Shown: positions 8,061 through 13,713 of the stretch, piece after piece | How the letters are laid out: each line of letters starts with the position of its first letter | Numbering within the stretch: position 1 is the first letter of the stretch | Source of the DNA: SM23-78 sp041479965 | GTDB taxonomy: Archaea; Nanobdellota; Nanobdellia; Woesearchaeales; SM23-78 | Direction: 5' to 3' | Length of the DNA: 18,575 nucleotides | Assembly (NCBI GenBank): GCA_041479965.1 | Contig: JBGOZE010000019.1 | Location: 1 to 18,575 of the forward strand | Notes under the pieces: generated by a model | Databases searched by the model: none | What the model was told of the DNA's origin: nothing | What the model saw: the letters and a program-made list of their open reading frames with translations, nothing else | Program-made: the position numbers and the translations under genes

Positions 8061-9752
8061 TCACATCTCCTCAGGAGATTGTATGCCTAGAAGGTCAAGA
8101 GCATTCTTCAATACCTGCTTGACGCAGAATATCAGCACCAGCCTCGAGTCTTTGACTTTCTTGTCTGCCTTGAGCACAGGGCATTCATGGTAGAACTCAT
8201 TGAAAGCCTGGGCTAATTCAAGAGAATAACGCGCAACCAGGCTGGGCTTGTATTGCTCAGCAGCTTCATGCACAACATTCTTGAAATCAGCTAGTTGCTT
8301 TATCAATTTGAGCTCTAGCTCGTGGCTGAAACCAGGCTTTATCTTCTCAGGATCAAACTTCTTGACATTCTTGAATATTGAGCATATCCTTGCGTGAGCA
8401 TATTGAACATAGGGTCCTGTCTCTCCTTCGAAACTGATGCTCTCCTTCGGGTCATAGGTGAAGTCTTTCATCGGGTCGTATTTGAGGATAAAGAACTTCA
8501 ATGCTCCCTTGCCGATGATTTCTTTTCTTTTTTCAAGCTCTTTCTTGTCAAGCTTGTGCCTCTTCTTTATCTCTTCCTCCGCCTCTTTTTTCATCTCCTC
8601 AAGAATATCATCTCCGTCAACGATTTTTCCCTCCCTGCTTTTCATCCTTCCTTCTGGAAGTGATATCAGGCCATAGGCTAAGTGATAGCATTTCTTGGCA
8701 AAAGGGAAGCCAAGCATGTCAAGAACCTTGAATAATATCTTGAAATGATGAATCTGCTCGTTGCCAACAACGTAGACCGAGCGGTCCATCTTGAACTCGT
8801 CAAACTTGACCTTTGCCAGGTACAAGTCCTGGGTTATGTAAATGCCTGTGCCATCCTCTCTCAGCAATACCTTTTTTCCAAGCCCTTCATTCTCAAGGTC
8901 AACAATGACCGCACCCTTCTCATCCTTCTGGAAAATCCCTTTTTTCAAGCCGTCAAATATGATTTCCTTGCCGTGCTGGTAAATCTCTGACTCATAGTAG
9001 ACTTTCTTATGATGGACATCAAATGTAGCATAGGTTTGCCTAAAACCATCCAAGGACCATTTCCTCATTTTGTTCCAAAGAGCAATGACTTCCTTGTCAC
9101 CAGCCTCCCATTTCCTAAGAACCTCATGAATCTCATCTTCAAGCTCTGGCTGTTCCTTCTCCTTCTGGCTGTAGAGCACATAAAAATCTCCTACAAAATG
9201 GTCAGATTTCTTATCCGGCTCTTTTTTCTTTCCCCACTTCTGATAGGCAAGCATTGATTTGCATATGTGCACTCCTCTGTCATTGACCAGGTCAACGGGA
9301 ATGGCTTGATATCCTGCAAAAGAAAGGATGTTGCAGATGGAATTGCCGAGAAGCATGTTCCTGACATGTCCAAGATGCAATGGCTTGTTAGTGTTAGGAG
9401 CAGGATACTCAATCATCACCTTCTCGTTCTTCAAAGGCCAGCTGCCATAACAAGCTCCGCAGTTAAGTATGTCCTTGATGACATCAACTGACAGCTTGTT
9501 CTTGTCGACAAAGAAATTAAGATAAGGACCATTGGCCTTGACATCAGAGATAGGAGCTTTAGGCTTGATCTTAGCAGCAAGCTCCTGAGCAATCATGTTA
9601 GGAGCCTTCTTCATCTGCTTAGCGAGAATAAAGCAAGGAAAAGCAAAATCTCCAAGCTCAGAAGACGGAGGTATTTCTATCAATGCTTCAACATCCTTAT
9701 CCTTCAATCCCGTAGCCTTGGCTAAGAGCCTAGCGACCTCTCCCTTAAACAT
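8061..9752 (-). CDS. argS: Arginyl-tRNA synthetase
   Basis: A class I aminoacyl-tRNA synthetase that charges tRNA-Arg with arginine, using ATP, in the cytoplasm. It has 563 residues, within the normal range. The N-terminal Add-1 domain (LGDFAFPCFILAK) is followed by the catalytic HIGH motif as HLGH at residues 126-129 (PAPNTNKPLHLGHVRN). The KMSKS counterpart reads RMKSREGK near residues 370-377, and the C-terminal DALR anticodon-binding domain contains YVQYAHARICSIF. Start ATG is at 9752; a palindromic TATA box (9775-9784) lies about 28 bases upstream, so the transcript is probably leaderless. It lies downstream of S6e on the same strand but has its own promoter in the 40-base gap. No anomalies were seen. 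Confidence 0.97.
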   Translation of the reverse strand: MFKGEVARLLAKATGLKDKDVEALIEIPPSSELGDFAFPCFILAKQMKKAPNMIAQELAAKIKPKAPISDVKANGPYLNFFVDKNKLSVDVIKDILNCGACYGSWPLKNEKVMIEYPAPNTNKPLHLGHVRNMLLGNSICNILSFAGYQAIPVDLVNDRGVHICKSMLAYQKWGKKKEPDKKSDHFVGDFYVLYSQKEKEQPELEDEIHEVLRKWEAGDKEVIALWNKMRKWSLDGFRQTYATFDVHHKKVYYESEIYQHGKEIIFDGLKKGIFQKDEKGAVIVDLENEGLGKKVLLREDGTGIYITQDLYLAKVKFDEFKMDRSVYVVGNEQIHHFKILFKVLDMLGFPFAKKCYHLAYGLISLPEGRMKSREGKIVDGDDILEEMKKEAEEEIKKRHKLDKKELEKRKEIIGKGALKFFILKYDPMKDFTYDPKESISFEGETGPYVQYAHARICSIFKNVKKFDPEKIKPGFSHELELKLIKQLADFKNVVHEAAEQYKPSLVARYSLELAQAFNEFYHECPVLKADKKVKDSRLVLIFCVKQVLKNALDLLGIQSPEEM

Positions 9753-9774
9753 AAAAAAGAATTAATGGAAAAGA

Positions 9775-9784
9775 ATTTATAAAT
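9775..9784 (-). promoter_or_regulatory. TATA box of argS
   Basis: ATTTATAAAT is a perfect palindrome centred about 28 bases before the argS ATG (9752) and lies in the gap after the S6e stop (9793). The spacing fits a leaderless transcript. Confidence 0.65.
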
Positions 9785-9792
9785 GTGTTGGA

Positions 9793-10341
9793 TTATTCTT
9801 CCTTCTTAGGCTCTTTCTTGTGAGCTTCCTTCTTCTCAGCCTTCTTTTCCTCTTTTGCCTCGGCTTTTTCTTCCTTTGCCTCAGCTTTCTTTTCTTCTTT
9901 TTTCTCTGCTTTTTCTTCCTTTGCTTCAGGCTTTTGCTCCTTAGAAGCTTTCTCTTCAGCAGGTGCTTCTTTTTTCTCCTCTACAAGAGGCTGCGCTCCT
10001 AGCTTGAGAACTTTCAGGTTGATCTGAGCTGTCTTGGAATAGACTGTGTTGCCAGCGACTGTCTTCCTTACTTTTCTTCCTCTGACGTTATGCCTTAGGC
10101 CTACTCCGCCCACAATAAGGACTTTCTTCCTAGCAGTCCCTCTTACGTCTCTTCGCATTGGGAAGCCGCAGTAGTCGCTTCCGCCAGTTATCTCGAACTC
10201 ATAGCCTGCAAAGCCTATGACGTCTCCAGAAATCTTATCTCCAATCTTGTGCTTGAGGAAAGCATCTGCTTCTTTTCCAGAAACAACTTTCTGCACTGTC
10301 TTGCCTGTCTTTGGGTCTCCGATATTTACTTTAAATTCCAT
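9793..10341 (-). CDS. rps6e: Small-subunit ribosomal protein S6e with long Lys/Glu/Ala tail
   Basis: This is a component of the archaeal 30S ribosomal subunit. Residues 1 to about 120 are a complete S6e domain (MEFKVNIGDPKTGKTVQKV, GFPMRRDVRG, GVGLRHNVRGRKVRK). Archaeal S6e is normally about 125 residues. Here about 60 more residues follow, made almost only of Lys, Glu and Ala with short repeats (KAEAKEEKAEAKEEKKAEKK) and ending KKEPKKEE. The tail is probably a disordered or single-helix, highly charged extension. In eukaryotes S6 also has a C-terminal extension, a regulated phosphorylation site, but this tail has only one Ser and is not obviously equivalent. Translation has a strong ribosome site, GGAGGGT (10347-10353), six bases before the ATG, with an upstream TATA box. 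Confidence 0.95.
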   Translation of the reverse strand: MEFKVNIGDPKTGKTVQKVVSGKEADAFLKHKIGDKISGDVIGFAGYEFEITGGSDYCGFPMRRDVRGTARKKVLIVGGVGLRHNVRGRKVRKTVAGNTVYSKTAQINLKVLKLGAQPLVEEKKEAPAEEKASKEQKPEAKEEKAEKKEEKKAEAKEEKAEAKEEKKAEKKEAHKKEPKKEE

Positions 10342-10346
10342 TTTTT

Positions 10347-10414
10347 ACCCTCCGAGCAATCACTCATAAAGGTGTGCTCAGTCAAGACGATGGAAAAGCA
10401 GGGTGTTTTTAAAT
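10347..10414 (-). promoter_or_regulatory. S6e promoter and ribosome binding site
   Basis: On the minus strand a TATA-like ATTTAAAAA lies at 10406-10414. The leader ends in GGAGGGT at 10347-10353, close to the ideal match to the archaeal 16S 3' end. The leader is predicted at about 40-45 bases, unlike the leaderless neighbours. Confidence 0.55.
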
Positions 10415-10438
10415 GTTTCTGAGAATCATTGCAAGAAT

Positions 10439-11206
10439 TCACTTTTTCCCGTACCAAAGCTTCTTCAGTTTCTCCTTGCTCAGCAATGCATAATCCTTGT
10501 CTGGTGAGAATACTTCTATGGTTATGGTGCTGTCATAGTGTTTTTTCAGCACAGGAATCAAGTTCTTCCAGTCAATTGAGCCCGTGCCCATAGGTAGGTG
10601 AAGGTCTGTCTCGCCATAGTTATCATGCAGGTGTATGTGCGTGATTCTCTTGTTGAATCTCTTTATGAAGTCTTCTGGCTTCTTGCCGAACAGGTTCATA
10701 TGCCCTATATCAATATGTAAGTATAGTCCTGGCACTTTCTTCATCACTTCAGTCACGCTTTCCATGCTGTCCTTTGCAGTGTCTGTTGGCTCATACATCA
10801 GGTTGAGCTTGTATTTCTTGGCTTCCTCAACCATCTTTTCAAGTGTCTCAACCTGGAAAGTCACTCCTTCTGCTCGCGAAAATATCCTTGGAGGCCAGTT
10901 AGCATGCACAGTCACGTATTTTACATCAAGCTTTGAAAAAACCTCGAAATATCTTTTTATCTCTTGGACAGATGCTTCTCTGAGTATTCTTATGGGTGAA
11001 CCGATTGGTAAGTACCATGCAGTATGGCCAACAACTCCTAGATTGTACTTGCTGAGCATGTTCCTGACTTTTTCAACATCAATCTTCTCTGGAACTGCCA
11101 TGTTTTCCTCTAGGAAAAGGTCGACAAAATCAAAGCCGTTCTTGCCGATCCACTCAATCTCTTCCAGTATGTTGTTTCTCGGATGGTTGGGAAATCCTAT
11201 TTTCAT
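10439..11206 (-). CDS. TIM-barrel sugar phosphate isomerase/epimerase (AP endonuclease family 2 fold)
   Basis: A 255-residue xylose-isomerase-like TIM barrel. Members bind a divalent metal and either isomerise or epimerise sugars or cut DNA at abasic sites. Putative metal ligands are Glu in YEPTDTAKD, Asp and His in HIDIGHMN, His in ITHIHLHDN and Glu in TIEVFSP. The strand-1 signature MKIGFPNHPRNN and the VDLFLEE segment fit the isomerase/epimerase branch better than classical endonuclease IV, but the substrate cannot be told. The gene is divergent from nog1. Its ATG at 11206 has a TATA box about 26 bases upstream (11227-11237), so it is probably leaderless. A second barrel of the same superfamily lies at 14934-15767. 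Confidence 0.85.
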   Translation of the reverse strand: MKIGFPNHPRNNILEEIEWIGKNGFDFVDLFLEENMAVPEKIDVEKVRNMLSKYNLGVVGHTAWYLPIGSPIRILREASVQEIKRYFEVFSKLDVKYVTVHANWPPRIFSRAEGVTFQVETLEKMVEEAKKYKLNLMYEPTDTAKDSMESVTEVMKKVPGLYLHIDIGHMNLFGKKPEDFIKRFNKRITHIHLHDNYGETDLHLPMGTGSIDWKNLIPVLKKHYDSTITIEVFSPDKDYALLSKEKLKKLWYGKK

Positions 11207-11226
11207 GCTTCACAAGAACTTGCTCT

Positions 11227-11237
11227 TTTTTATAAAT
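11227..11237 (-). promoter_or_regulatory. TATA box of the isomerase/epimerase gene
   Basis: On the minus strand ATTTATAAAAA is centred about 26 bases before the ATG at 11206. It forms half of a compact divergent promoter with the nog1 box at 11268-11277. Confidence 0.6.
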
Positions 11238-11267
11238 CTATTGCTCTTTCTGAGGGGGCAAACCCAA

Positions 11268-11277
11268 CTTTTATAAA
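11268..11277 (+). promoter_or_regulatory. TATA box of nog1
   Basis: CTTTTATAAA ends 22 bases before the ATG at 11300. The spacing supports a leaderless transcript and decides that start over an in-frame upstream start at 11183. Confidence 0.65.
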
Positions 11278-11299
11278 GCCGGCGTCAGTACGCAAAGCC

Positions 11300-12247
11300 A
11301 TGAGTTTTCAGGATATTAAAAGGATAGAGAAAGCCCAGACTTACCTAGACATCGCTATAAGAAAAGGTATAAAGAGCAAGAGCGGTAGCCATCAAAGGCC
11401 TGACATGAAGAAAGCAAAGCAATTGAACATGCAGATTATGGGCATCATCAACGATGTCCTCTCTTCTAAGCTTGACGAGATTGTCAAGGACTTTCCTGCC
11501 TTGGATAATTTTTCAGAATTCTATGCAGAGCTGCTCAAAGTGACTCTTGACAGGGATGCTTTGAAGAAGGCCTTGGGGAGTGTCAGCTGGGCTAAGAAGA
11601 AGATAAATGAGCTTGCCAGAGAGCACAAGAGCAAGACAGGATTGGCTGTCAGTTTTGAAAGGCTTGACAAGATTAGAAAAGCCTTCCTCGGTAGGATAAG
11701 CTCAGTCATGGGCCAGATTGACAAATACCTTACGCTGTTAGAAGAGGCAAGGATGGTGTTCTATGATTATCCTATGCTCAAGAATGACCTGTTCACCGTG
11801 TGCATAGCGGGTTTCCCCAATATCGGCAAGACAACCCTCTTGAGCAAACTTACAACAAGCAAGCCCGACATCCAAGCCTATGCTTTCACCACAACAAGAC
11901 TTAACCTTGGCTATGCTGAGATGCACGGGCAAAAAGTGCAGTTCATAGACGTACCAGGCACGCTTGCAAGACCTGATAAGATGAATAACATCGAGAAGCA
12001 GGCTTACCTGGCGATAAAATACGTCGCAGACCTCGTCATCTATATCTTTGACCTTACTGAGCCTTATCCTTTGGAAGACCAGAAGAAGCTATTGGAGAAT
12101 CTAAAGGAATTCAGGAAGCCAATCATATTCTATCTGTCAAAGACTGACATCCTGGAAAAGGATGATGTAGAAGAATTCTGCAAAGAAGTGAAAGCTATCA
12201 CTCGCATTAATGAGTTGAAAGATGAAATAACAAAAAGAATTGAATGA
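11300..12247 (+). CDS. nog1: Nog1-type ribosome-biogenesis GTPase
   Basis: An Obg/Nog1-family GTPase of 315 residues; in eukaryotes and, by inference, archaea, Nog1 acts in assembly of the large ribosomal subunit. Residues 1-165 form the Nog1 N-terminal helical bundle. The G domain follows with G1 GFPNIGKT (171-178), a Thr-rich switch I (AFTTTRLNLG), G3 DVPGT (217-221) and G4 SKTD (280-283), where NKxD has Asn to Ser. The frame can be extended upstream to 11183, but that stretch overlaps the divergent isomerase gene and the promoter. The ATG at 11300 begins the conserved MSFQDIKRIEKAQTYLD and sits about 27 bases after a TATA box. It lies beside the rRNA-binding protein gene rpl10e, whose product also belongs to the large subunit, so the context fits. 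Confidence 0.93.
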   Translation: MSFQDIKRIEKAQTYLDIAIRKGIKSKSGSHQRPDMKKAKQLNMQIMGIINDVLSSKLDEIVKDFPALDNFSEFYAELLKVTLDRDALKKALGSVSWAKKKINELAREHKSKTGLAVSFERLDKIRKAFLGRISSVMGQIDKYLTLLEEARMVFYDYPMLKNDLFTVCIAGFPNIGKTTLLSKLTTSKPDIQAYAFTTTRLNLGYAEMHGQKVQFIDVPGTLARPDKMNNIEKQAYLAIKYVADLVIYIFDLTEPYPLEDQKKLLENLKEFRKPIIFYLSKTDILEKDDVEEFCKEVKAITRINELKDEITKRIE

Positions 12248-12268
12248 AAAGATAATCATTAATCTTGC

Positions 12269-12793
12269 TTAATCGTTCTTATTGATCATTATCCTGCACT
12301 TGCAGGGAACCTTGCTTATGATCCTATTCGCAGCTTCTTTTGCAACAGCCAGGTTGTTCTTGTCGACGTGGATCTCGAACAAGGTCTGTCCTTTTCTGAC
12401 TTGGGCTGCTAATCCAATGGGCTTTCCATAGGAATGCGCCATTCCTGTGCTCATACGGTCTGCTCCTGCTCCGCTAGCCAAGGGATTCTCTCTCAATATG
12501 TGATGAGGGAACAATCTTAGCTTGAGCCTGAAGCCTACTTTGCCTGTCTTCTTCTCAAGCAACCTGTTGCTTGACTTCCTGGCAGCTTCAAGAGCATTGT
12601 GTCTTATCTGTAGGTCAGATTCAGAATTCACATCAATCCTGTAATCGAACTTCCTCTGCAGCTCGCCCATGTCATATCTGACAATGAGATTCTGAGGGCT
12701 CGCCCTCACGAAGTTCTTCTTCCTGTACTTGGATCTTCGAGTATAAGGCCTCTCAATTTTCCTATAGGCGACTGCTTTTCTTAATTTAGCCAT
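12269..12793 (-). CDS. rpl10e: Large-subunit ribosomal protein L10e (L16/uL16 family)
   Basis: A 174-residue protein of the 50S subunit, homologous to bacterial L16 and eukaryotic RPL10, which helps place tRNA near the peptidyl-transferase centre. Diagnostic stretches are RPYTRRSKYRKKNFVRASP, LFPHHILRENPLASGAGADR and GMAHSYGKPIGLAAQVRKGQ. Length is normal for archaea. It converges on nog1 with a 21-base gap. The ATG at 12793 has a TATA box (12817-12824) about 27 bases upstream and no ribosome site, so the transcript is probably leaderless. An inverted repeat sits directly behind this TATA box (12826-12853). Confidence 0.96.
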   Translation of the reverse strand: MAKLRKAVAYRKIERPYTRRSKYRKKNFVRASPQNLIVRYDMGELQRKFDYRIDVNSESDLQIRHNALEAARKSSNRLLEKKTGKVGFRLKLRLFPHHILRENPLASGAGADRMSTGMAHSYGKPIGLAAQVRKGQTLFEIHVDKNNLAVAKEAANRIISKVPCKCRIMINKND

Positions 12794-12816
12794 GCTCTTC
12801 CTGGAGAAATAAGAGG

Positions 12817-12824
12817 TTTATAAA
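12817..12824 (-). promoter_or_regulatory. TATA box of rpl10e
   Basis: TTTATAAA, preceded on the minus strand by the BRE-like AGAAACC, is centred about 27 bases before the ATG at 12793. Confidence 0.65.
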
Positions 12825-12825
12825 G

Positions 12826-12853
12826 GTTTCTACAATTTAGTTTTTGTAGAAAC
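12826..12853. repeat. Perfect 8-bp inverted repeat behind the rpl10e TATA box
   Basis: GTTTCTAC (12826-12833) and GTAGAAAC (12846-12853) are separated by 12 AT-rich bases. The element overlaps or abuts the BRE of rpl10e, so it could be a regulator site; it could also be an RNA hairpin in the read-through transcript of the tRNA. A second small hairpin, CAAAAC / GTTTTG (12856-12870), follows at once. Confidence 0.45.
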
Positions 12854-12880
12854 TCCAAAACGAAGTTTTGAAGGTTTTGC

Positions 12881-12900
12881 ATTTTTAAAAAAGAAAAAAG
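12881..12900 (-). terminator. T-rich terminator after tRNA-Ser
   Basis: Read on the minus strand, the bases just after the tRNA discriminator are CTTTTTTCTTTTTT. Such runs of T terminate archaeal RNA polymerase. Confidence 0.55.
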
Positions 12901-12998
12901 CGCCACGGCTCGGATTTGAACCGAGAATTCCTTACGGAACCAGCTTTCCAGATGATAACACTCAAGGCTGGCGCACTACCGAATTATGCGACCGTGGC
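12901..12998 (-). tRNA. tRNA-Ser (anticodon UGA) with a 15-nt intron
   Basis: The minus strand folds as a class II tRNA. The acceptor stem is GCCACGG/CCGTGGC with discriminator G73, and CCA is not encoded. The D arm is GCAT..GTGC and the anticodon stem CCAGC/GCTGG. A long variable arm TTCC-GTAA-GGAA follows, then the T arm CTCGG-TTCAAAT-CCGAG. The anticodon loop is 22 nt. Removing 15 nt (12946-12960) at the canonical 37/38 site leaves CTTGAGA with anticodon UGA at 12962-12964. The splice sites fit a relaxed bulge-helix-bulge: a 3-nt bulge AG^U, four pairs between CTTG and CTGG (C-G, U·G, U·U, G-C), and a 3-nt bulge AA^A. The long variable arm and G73 support serine and argue against leucine (A73). 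Mature length is 83 nt. Confidence 0.92.
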
Positions 12999-13062
12999 AT
13001 GCTTGTTTGCCTAAGGTTGAATACTCAAAATTCCGTGAATTTTGTTGTATGCGACCGTGGCA
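12985..13062 (-). repeat. Duplicated 5' end of tRNA-Ser in a 63-bp direct repeat
   Basis: Two identical 15-bp copies, reading TGCCACGGTCGCATA on the minus strand, lie at 12985-12999 (tRNA bases 1-14 plus the base before) and 13048-13062. Their starts are 63 bp apart. The 48 bp between them contain a perfect 8-bp hairpin, CAAAATTC-CGT-GAATTTTG (13026-13044). This looks like a small insertion with target duplication, or a slipped tandem duplication, at the tRNA 5' end. Confidence 0.8.
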
Positions 13063-13086
13063 GTAGAACATGAGCATGTTTTAATT

Positions 13087-13096
13087 GTTTTTAAAT
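13087..13096 (-). promoter_or_regulatory. TATA box of the tRNA-Ser transcript
   Basis: On the minus strand ATTTAAAAAC predicts initiation near 13066. That is right at the upstream partial copy of the tRNA 5' end (13061), not at the real tRNA 5' end (12998). The precursor would therefore carry a leader of about 68 nt. Confidence 0.5.
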
Positions 13097-13112
13097 GTTT
13101 ATCTTTTGGAGT

Positions 13113-13358
13113 TCAGAAAGCAATGCCGAGGAAATGGGCGACTAGCACAATGGTGAAGCCTATGATGCCTCCGATGGCTGTTAGGAGCACAGTCCAGAAG
13201 TTGATGGGAATAGCTTGACTGAACAGGAGGTTGAATCCCATGAGGGCAAACAAGCCTATCAGGCTGTTCAGAACCAGTATGACCAACCTCTTCACAAGGC
13301 TAAAGAAGATAAGGGTCAGTGTGATTACAATTAGCAAAGCAAGTATTATCCAAAACAT
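13113..13358 (-). CDS. Small BofA-like membrane protein
   Basis: An 81-residue, almost wholly hydrophobic protein. It has a first membrane helix at about residues 2-18 (MFWIILALLIVITLTLIFFS) and a second at about 24-45. A C-terminal hydrophobic segment carries a Gly-rich signature, IGGIIGFTIVLVAHFLGIAF. The end resembles the BofA family (named for a Bacillus sigma-K processing inhibitor), which is widespread in archaea with unknown function. The start is set at the ATG at 13358, preceded by GGTTGAG; a GTG at 13370 in frame would add four residues. It follows the zinc-ribbon gene on the same strand, but a T-rich terminator separates them. Confidence 0.7.
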   Translation of the reverse strand: MFWIILALLIVITLTLIFFSLVKRLVILVLNSLIGLFALMGFNLLFSQAIPINFWTVLLTAIGGIIGFTIVLVAHFLGIAF

Positions 13359-13374
13359 TCGCTCAACCACTTTC

Positions 13375-13418
13375 TAGCTTAAAAAATAAAAAAATCGTAA
13401 AAAAATAAAAAAGTTTTT
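13375..13418 (-). terminator. T-rich terminator between the zinc ribbon and the BofA-like gene
   Basis: On the minus strand the stretch holds repeated T runs (TTTTTTATTTTTTTACG, TTTTTTTATTTTTTAAG) just after the stop of the 45-residue protein. This is typical of archaeal intrinsic termination. It may also supply AT-rich promoter bases for the next gene. Confidence 0.5.
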
Positions 13419-13429
13419 TGGTTTGAGAA

Positions 13430-13567
13430 TTAACCAAGGATCCTGCACACAGTTATGCCGCAAACAGGGCATTTGCCTTTGAGCATCATTCTGCCCCTCT
13501 TATTCTTTACTTCCTTGCCGTCCTTGACTTCTACTTTCTTCTTGCACTTCACACAATATGCTTCCAT
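13430..13567 (-). CDS. 45-residue zinc-ribbon protein (DUF5679-like)
   Basis: The ATG at 13567 is preceded four bases away by a near-ideal ribosome site, GAGGTGAT (13572-13579). The product begins MEAYCVKCKKKVEVKDGKE and ends GKCPVCGITVCRILG. The pairs CVKC and CPVC, spaced about 25 residues apart, form a rubredoxin-like zinc knuckle, and the pattern matches the short archaeal DUF5679 family. Function is unknown; such ribbons often bind RNA, DNA or partner proteins. An extra Cys (position 41) is present. A TATA-like GTTTAAATAC (13616-13625) lies upstream and would give a leader of about 25-30 bases. The gene is divergent from the amino-acid dehydrogenase. Confidence 0.85.
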   Translation of the reverse strand: MEAYCVKCKKKVEVKDGKEVKNKRGRMMLKGKCPVCGITVCRILG

Positions 13568-13571
13568 TAAA

Positions 13572-13625
13572 ATCACCTCAAAAAATGATTGATTAAGCCG
13601 TATTCAGCGTGTTTAGTATTTAAAC
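13572..13625 (-). promoter_or_regulatory. Promoter and strong ribosome site of the zinc-ribbon gene
   Basis: The minus strand carries GTTTAAATAC (13616-13625) and GAGGTGAT (13572-13579). The latter nearly matches the full archaeal anti-Shine-Dalgarno and decides the start at 13567. Confidence 0.6.
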
Positions 13626-13657
13626 TTTGCCTTTTTTCTTCATAAAATCTTAGAAAA

Positions 13658-13708
13658 GTATAAAAAACCCATGCCTTTCTTGCTCTTGATAAGCATTAAG
13701 GAAGGTGA
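13658..13708 (+). promoter_or_regulatory. Promoter and ribosome site of the dehydrogenase operon
   Basis: A TATA-like AGTATAAAAAA (13658-13668) lies upstream of AAGGTGA (13702-13708), which sits five bases before the ATG at 13714. The GTG inside the ribosome site (13705) is therefore unlikely to be the start. Confidence 0.6.
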
Positions 13709-13713
13709 GTAAC

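Noticed and set aside
9820..10002. Leu/Phe/Cys-rich open frame opposite the S6e tail, resembling a membrane peptide
   Set aside because: It is the automatic complement of the Lys/Glu codons in the tail and has no start signals.
10635..11276. 213-codon open frame opposite the isomerase/epimerase
   Set aside because: The minus-strand protein has a recognisable TIM-barrel motif series and a correctly placed TATA box; the plus-strand frame has neither.
11183..11299. Upstream extension of nog1
   Set aside because: It runs through the divergent isomerase start and both promoters; the conserved protein start and TATA spacing place the start at 11300.
12901..12998. Reading the class II tRNA as tRNA-Leu (GAG)
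   Set aside because: That would put U at position 37 and misplace the loop; discriminator G and the UGA anticodon after intron removal fit serine.
13375..13418. A/T-rich repeated block as a possible origin or satellite
   Set aside because: Its position just after a stop codon and its T-run pattern on the coding strand are explained by transcription termination.
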